Shown here: one piece after another, positions 62,089 to 64,000 of the stretch | Layout: each line of letters starts with the position of its first letter | How positions within the stretch are numbered: position 1 is the stretch's first letter | Assembly (NCBI RefSeq): GCF_000731315.1 | Contig: NZ_HG938353.1 | Coordinates: 620,001-684,000, forward strand | DNA: 64,000 bases | DNA from: Neorhizobium galegae bv. orientalis str. HAMBI 540 | Lineage (GTDB): Bacteria; Pseudomonadota; Alphaproteobacteria; Rhizobiales; Rhizobiaceae | Direction of reading: 5' to 3' | The notes under the pieces: model-generated | Told to the model about the DNA's origin: nothing | What the model saw: the letters and a program-made list of their open reading frames with translations, nothing else | Databases searched by the model: none | Translations under genes and position numbers: made by a program

Positions 62089-62537
62089 CGCTTCCTCAAG
62101 GATTTGACCGCGAAGAATTCATCGCCGGGCTCCGTGAAAAGCACGCCCGCATCCTGCCTCCAACTGTCGAGTTTGCCGTCGAGAATGGCTGGCTGCAGTT
62201 GGTTGCTGACCGTCTCCGTGACGCAGAGACGATCCTTGAAAAGCATGGCTGGATTGATCGCGCCGTTATCAAACAGATCAAGGAAAAATTCGGTGAGCTA
62301 CGGGTCTACATCCGTCCGCGAGTCGAGGACGAAAGCTACCCAGATGAGCTGGCAGCCGAGCTTGACGGGCTGCGTCGCGTAGTGTCCGACAACAGCGCGG
62401 TTACGTGCGAAATCTGCTCGGATGAAGGCGAGATCGGAAATTTCGGCGGTTATTACCAGGCGCTTTGCCCCAAGCATGCCGAACAGCGCCGTCAGTGGAT
62501 TGCACGCGGCCGAACCGGAGACCTTTTCCATGACTGA
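62085..62537 (+). CDS. KEKFG/zinc-ribbon protein, paralogue 1
   Basis: A 150-residue protein with NGWLQLVADRLRDAETILEKHGWIDRAVIKQ, EKFGELRVYIRPR, and a zinc-type end CEICSDEG...CPKH. Proteins with the K-E-K-F-G-x-L-R and C-x2-C...C-x2-H pattern occur often in phages, role unknown. It is the first of three adjacent diverged copies. It overlaps the second by 8 bp. Confidence 0.65.
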   Translation: MTLPQGFDREEFIAGLREKHARILPPTVEFAVENGWLQLVADRLRDAETILEKHGWIDRAVIKQIKEKFGELRVYIRPRVEDESYPDELAAELDGLRRVVSDNSAVTCEICSDEGEIGNFGGYYQALCPKHAEQRRQWIARGRTGDLFHD

Positions 62538-63081
62538 ATTCCGAGCGCAAATGCAGCCCGTCCTCGCCGTCGAGCGTCCGCTTATGAAGACGCTGGTCGC
62601 CGAATATTTGGCCACGACCGCCGACCTCGACCGCAAGGAACGCTTGAATCAGGATCGCCGCAAGCAGTTTTTCCTGCCGCATTTCCAGCATTTGACCGGC
62701 ATCACTCGGGCTTGGATTGTCAGTCAGTGTGTTATGGAAGTCTCGCGCCAGGTCTACGACCAGCTGGAGGCTGCGACACCGGATGCAGACAAGATTTCCT
62801 GCGACGACGGATGGCTGCCGCTTGTCGACCGTTTCCTGATCGTGGGTCACAAGCAGCCCGGATTTGTTCTGAAGTCGGCCGGAGAAAAATGGGGCGGCCT
62901 GGAGCTGCGGTACCGTTGCGATCCGGTCGGCTTGGAGGCATGCCGGGCTGCGGAAAAGGAAGCATTCGTAGCGTCGATAGAGACCTGTGAAAAGTGCGGC
63001 GCTCCCGGTCGTCTGCGGGGGAAAACGCAGTGGCGCAAAACGCTCTGCGATGTACATGCCGATAACCGATACGATGACTGA
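62530..63081 (+). CDS. KEKFG/zinc-ribbon protein, paralogue 2
   Basis: A 183-residue protein starting MTEFRAQ at 62,530. It contains the same order: DGWLPLVDRFLIVGHKQPGFVLKSAGEKWGGLELRYRC (EKWGGLELR replaces EKFGELR) and CEKCGAPGRLR...LCDVH. An N-terminal helical extension replaces that of the first copy. The ATGACTGA overlap with the upstream gene is the same as that with the downstream copy. Confidence 0.65.
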   Translation: MTEFRAQMQPVLAVERPLMKTLVAEYLATTADLDRKERLNQDRRKQFFLPHFQHLTGITRAWIVSQCVMEVSRQVYDQLEAATPDADKISCDDGWLPLVDRFLIVGHKQPGFVLKSAGEKWGGLELRYRCDPVGLEACRAAEKEAFVASIETCEKCGAPGRLRGKTQWRKTLCDVHADNRYDD

Positions 63082-63724
63082 ACTCCTGACAGTTCACGAA
63101 GCTGCCGAGCGCCTCGGCACCGACGTCATGACTCTTGTTGAGATCGTCAATGTCGGTGACATCGTCCCTGCTATATCACCAAAACCGCGAGTGCTGAGCG
63201 GCGGCGAAGTCTGGAAAAACTGGCGCGAAATCCGTCTCTCAGAAGATGATATAGCGCTGTTCAAAGCTGAAATCAGCCGCCGCCGGTTCGAGGATTTCAA
63301 AGCTGACTATAGCGACATCTACACGCCAGACTCGCGCCCCGGCGGTCGAGGTCTCGAATTCGGGCCGGGTTGGACGAACATTCTGAAGACCTACGCCGAC
63401 GGCCTGCGTTCGCTTGTGATCGAGGGAAAGCAGGCGGCATGGTTGCGGTGGGGCAAAGAAAAATTCGGTGCGCTCAGGCTCTTTTCAGATTACATCCTGT
63501 CGGTAGAGAGGCAGGTAATCGATCTCCATAGGGAAGCACACCGGTCGAGTTTGGTGACGTGTCAGGAGTGCGGCGAGCCAGCTCGGCTGCGTTTTGGGTA
63601 TGGCGTATGCCTGACGCTTTGCGAGCGGCACAAACACATAGTAGGAGAGCCTGACCCGAGCCGAGACGGCATCATCCTTGATCTCGATGCGTGGACCTTA
63701 AAGGAAAGCGAGACAAAAGAATGA
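63074..63724 (+). CDS. KEKFG/zinc-ribbon protein, paralogue 3
   Basis: A 216-residue protein starting MTELLTVHEAAERLGTDVMTLVEIV, a HTH-like addition. Then PGWTNILKTYADGLRSLVIEG, AAWLRWGKEKFGALRLFSDYI, and CQECGEPARLR...LCERH. So it repeats the core of the previous two genes behind a different N-terminal domain, as if core and N-terminal parts had been mixed. Confidence 0.65.
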   Translation: MTELLTVHEAAERLGTDVMTLVEIVNVGDIVPAISPKPRVLSGGEVWKNWREIRLSEDDIALFKAEISRRRFEDFKADYSDIYTPDSRPGGRGLEFGPGWTNILKTYADGLRSLVIEGKQAAWLRWGKEKFGALRLFSDYILSVERQVIDLHREAHRSSLVTCQECGEPARLRFGYGVCLTLCERHKHIVGEPDPSRDGIILDLDAWTLKESETKE

Positions 63725-64000
63725 AGCCACTTCGCGCCGCCAACGCTGAACTGATCGACTACACTCGGACGCTGGAATTCCTTGCCGGACACATGATTTC
63801 CGAGGGCTGCTCGGTGATCCTCGACGAGCGGCAATATCCCATCCTGATCGAATATCTCGAAAAGATCGCGGCTCTGGGGGATATCAATTTCGTCTTGGAA
63901 CAATGCGTCGACCACCGGCCAGGCCACTCTGTCAGCTGGGACAACGACGGCACTCGCGAGCAGGACGATGAAGTCGACCGGCTGATGTCGGAACTCGTGA
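63721..64000 (+). CDS. Hypothetical protein, cut by window end
   Basis: Starts in the stop codon of paralogue 3 (ATGA) and stays open for 93 codons to the edge. It reads MKPLRAANAELIDYTRTLEFLAG and CSVILDERQYPILIEYLEKI, helical. Not recognised. The early operon therefore continues past 64,000. Confidence 0.5.
   Translation, partial: MKPLRAANAELIDYTRTLEFLAGHMISEGCSVILDERQYPILIEYLEKIAALGDINFVLEQCVDHRPGHSVSWDNDGTREQDDEVDRLMSELV

Larger units (their letters stand above)
19526..64000. mobile_element. Tailed-phage prophage (siphovirus-like), left part
   Basis: Everything after tRNA-Pro is phage-like: lambda-type packaging and head genes, a tail module with tape measure, a lysis cassette, a Rep_3-like initiator with repeats, and many small overlapping genes of unknown function. 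The coding style (dense ATGA overlaps, many short genes) differs from the chromosome before it. No integrase, CI-type repressor or second tRNA 3' copy is seen, so the right end lies past 64,000 and the exact left edge is inferred from the tRNA. The ligase next to the tRNA could be older island cargo. Confidence 0.85.

Noticed and set aside
19526..64000. A CRISPR array, integrase or second tRNA-Pro 3' end in the prophage
   Set aside because: I looked and found none; the right end is outside the window.

Overview
The window is a piece of a Rhizobiaceae-type alphaproteobacterial chromosome (positions 1 to about 19,525) joined at a tRNA-Pro gene to the left part of a large tailed-phage prophage (about 19,526 to beyond 64,000). 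The host assignment rests on the gene set and order: a CcrM-type GANTC methylase, a HAD hydrolase, mutY, a DUF721/DciA-like gene, a Tat-type dsbA, smc and ppdK. This is inference from gene content, not from a search.

Chromosome, 1-19,525: a divergent ArsR-type regulator (partial) facing a NIPSNAP/ABM pair; a secreted VWA protein; ccrM with a double-hairpin terminator; an S24-type repressor-like regulator; mutY and a DNA-maintenance/oxidative-folding cluster ending with smc; ppdK after a strong hairpin; a ParDE-like module whose toxin is frameshifted; then small housekeeping genes (GNAT, VOC, DUF1499, MBL-fold, two lipoproteins) and tRNA-Pro(CGG).

Prophage, 19,526-64,000: next to the tRNA lie a LigD-type DNA ligase and cargo-like genes (19.7-25.0 kb). 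A leftward lysis cassette (25.0-27.0 kb) holds an N-acetylmuramidase, small membrane proteins and overlapping i-/o-spanins. A 566-residue protein with an N-terminal HTH and metallophosphatase motifs (28.3-30.0 kb) resembles phage T5 A1. The leftward late operon (47.8 down to 31.1 kb) encodes lambda-type packaging and head proteins (TerS, TerL, gpW-like, portal, protease-scaffold, gpD-like, gpE-like capsid), a glycine-rich virion protein, connectors, tail tube, frameshifted G/GT chaperones, tape measure and tail tip: a siphovirus-like plan. From 48 to 58.8 kb come small accessory genes, a DUF3800 protein and an AbiEii-like nucleotidyltransferase. At 58.8-60.8 kb a Rep_3-like plasmid initiator follows iteron-like repeats, so the element may replicate like a plasmid. 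Rightward early genes run off the window edge and include three tandem diverged paralogues. No integrase and no second att site are visible, so the right end lies outside.

Regulation: four GAAC-N7-GAAC (LexA-type) boxes sit in prophage intergenic regions. GANTC (CcrM) sites are concentrated in non-coding DNA. The 10-mer TGCAAGATTC, which contains a GANTC site, recurs 45-53 bp upstream of four leftward start codons. Together these suggest that prophage transcription is tied to both the SOS response and the methylation state of the cell cycle.
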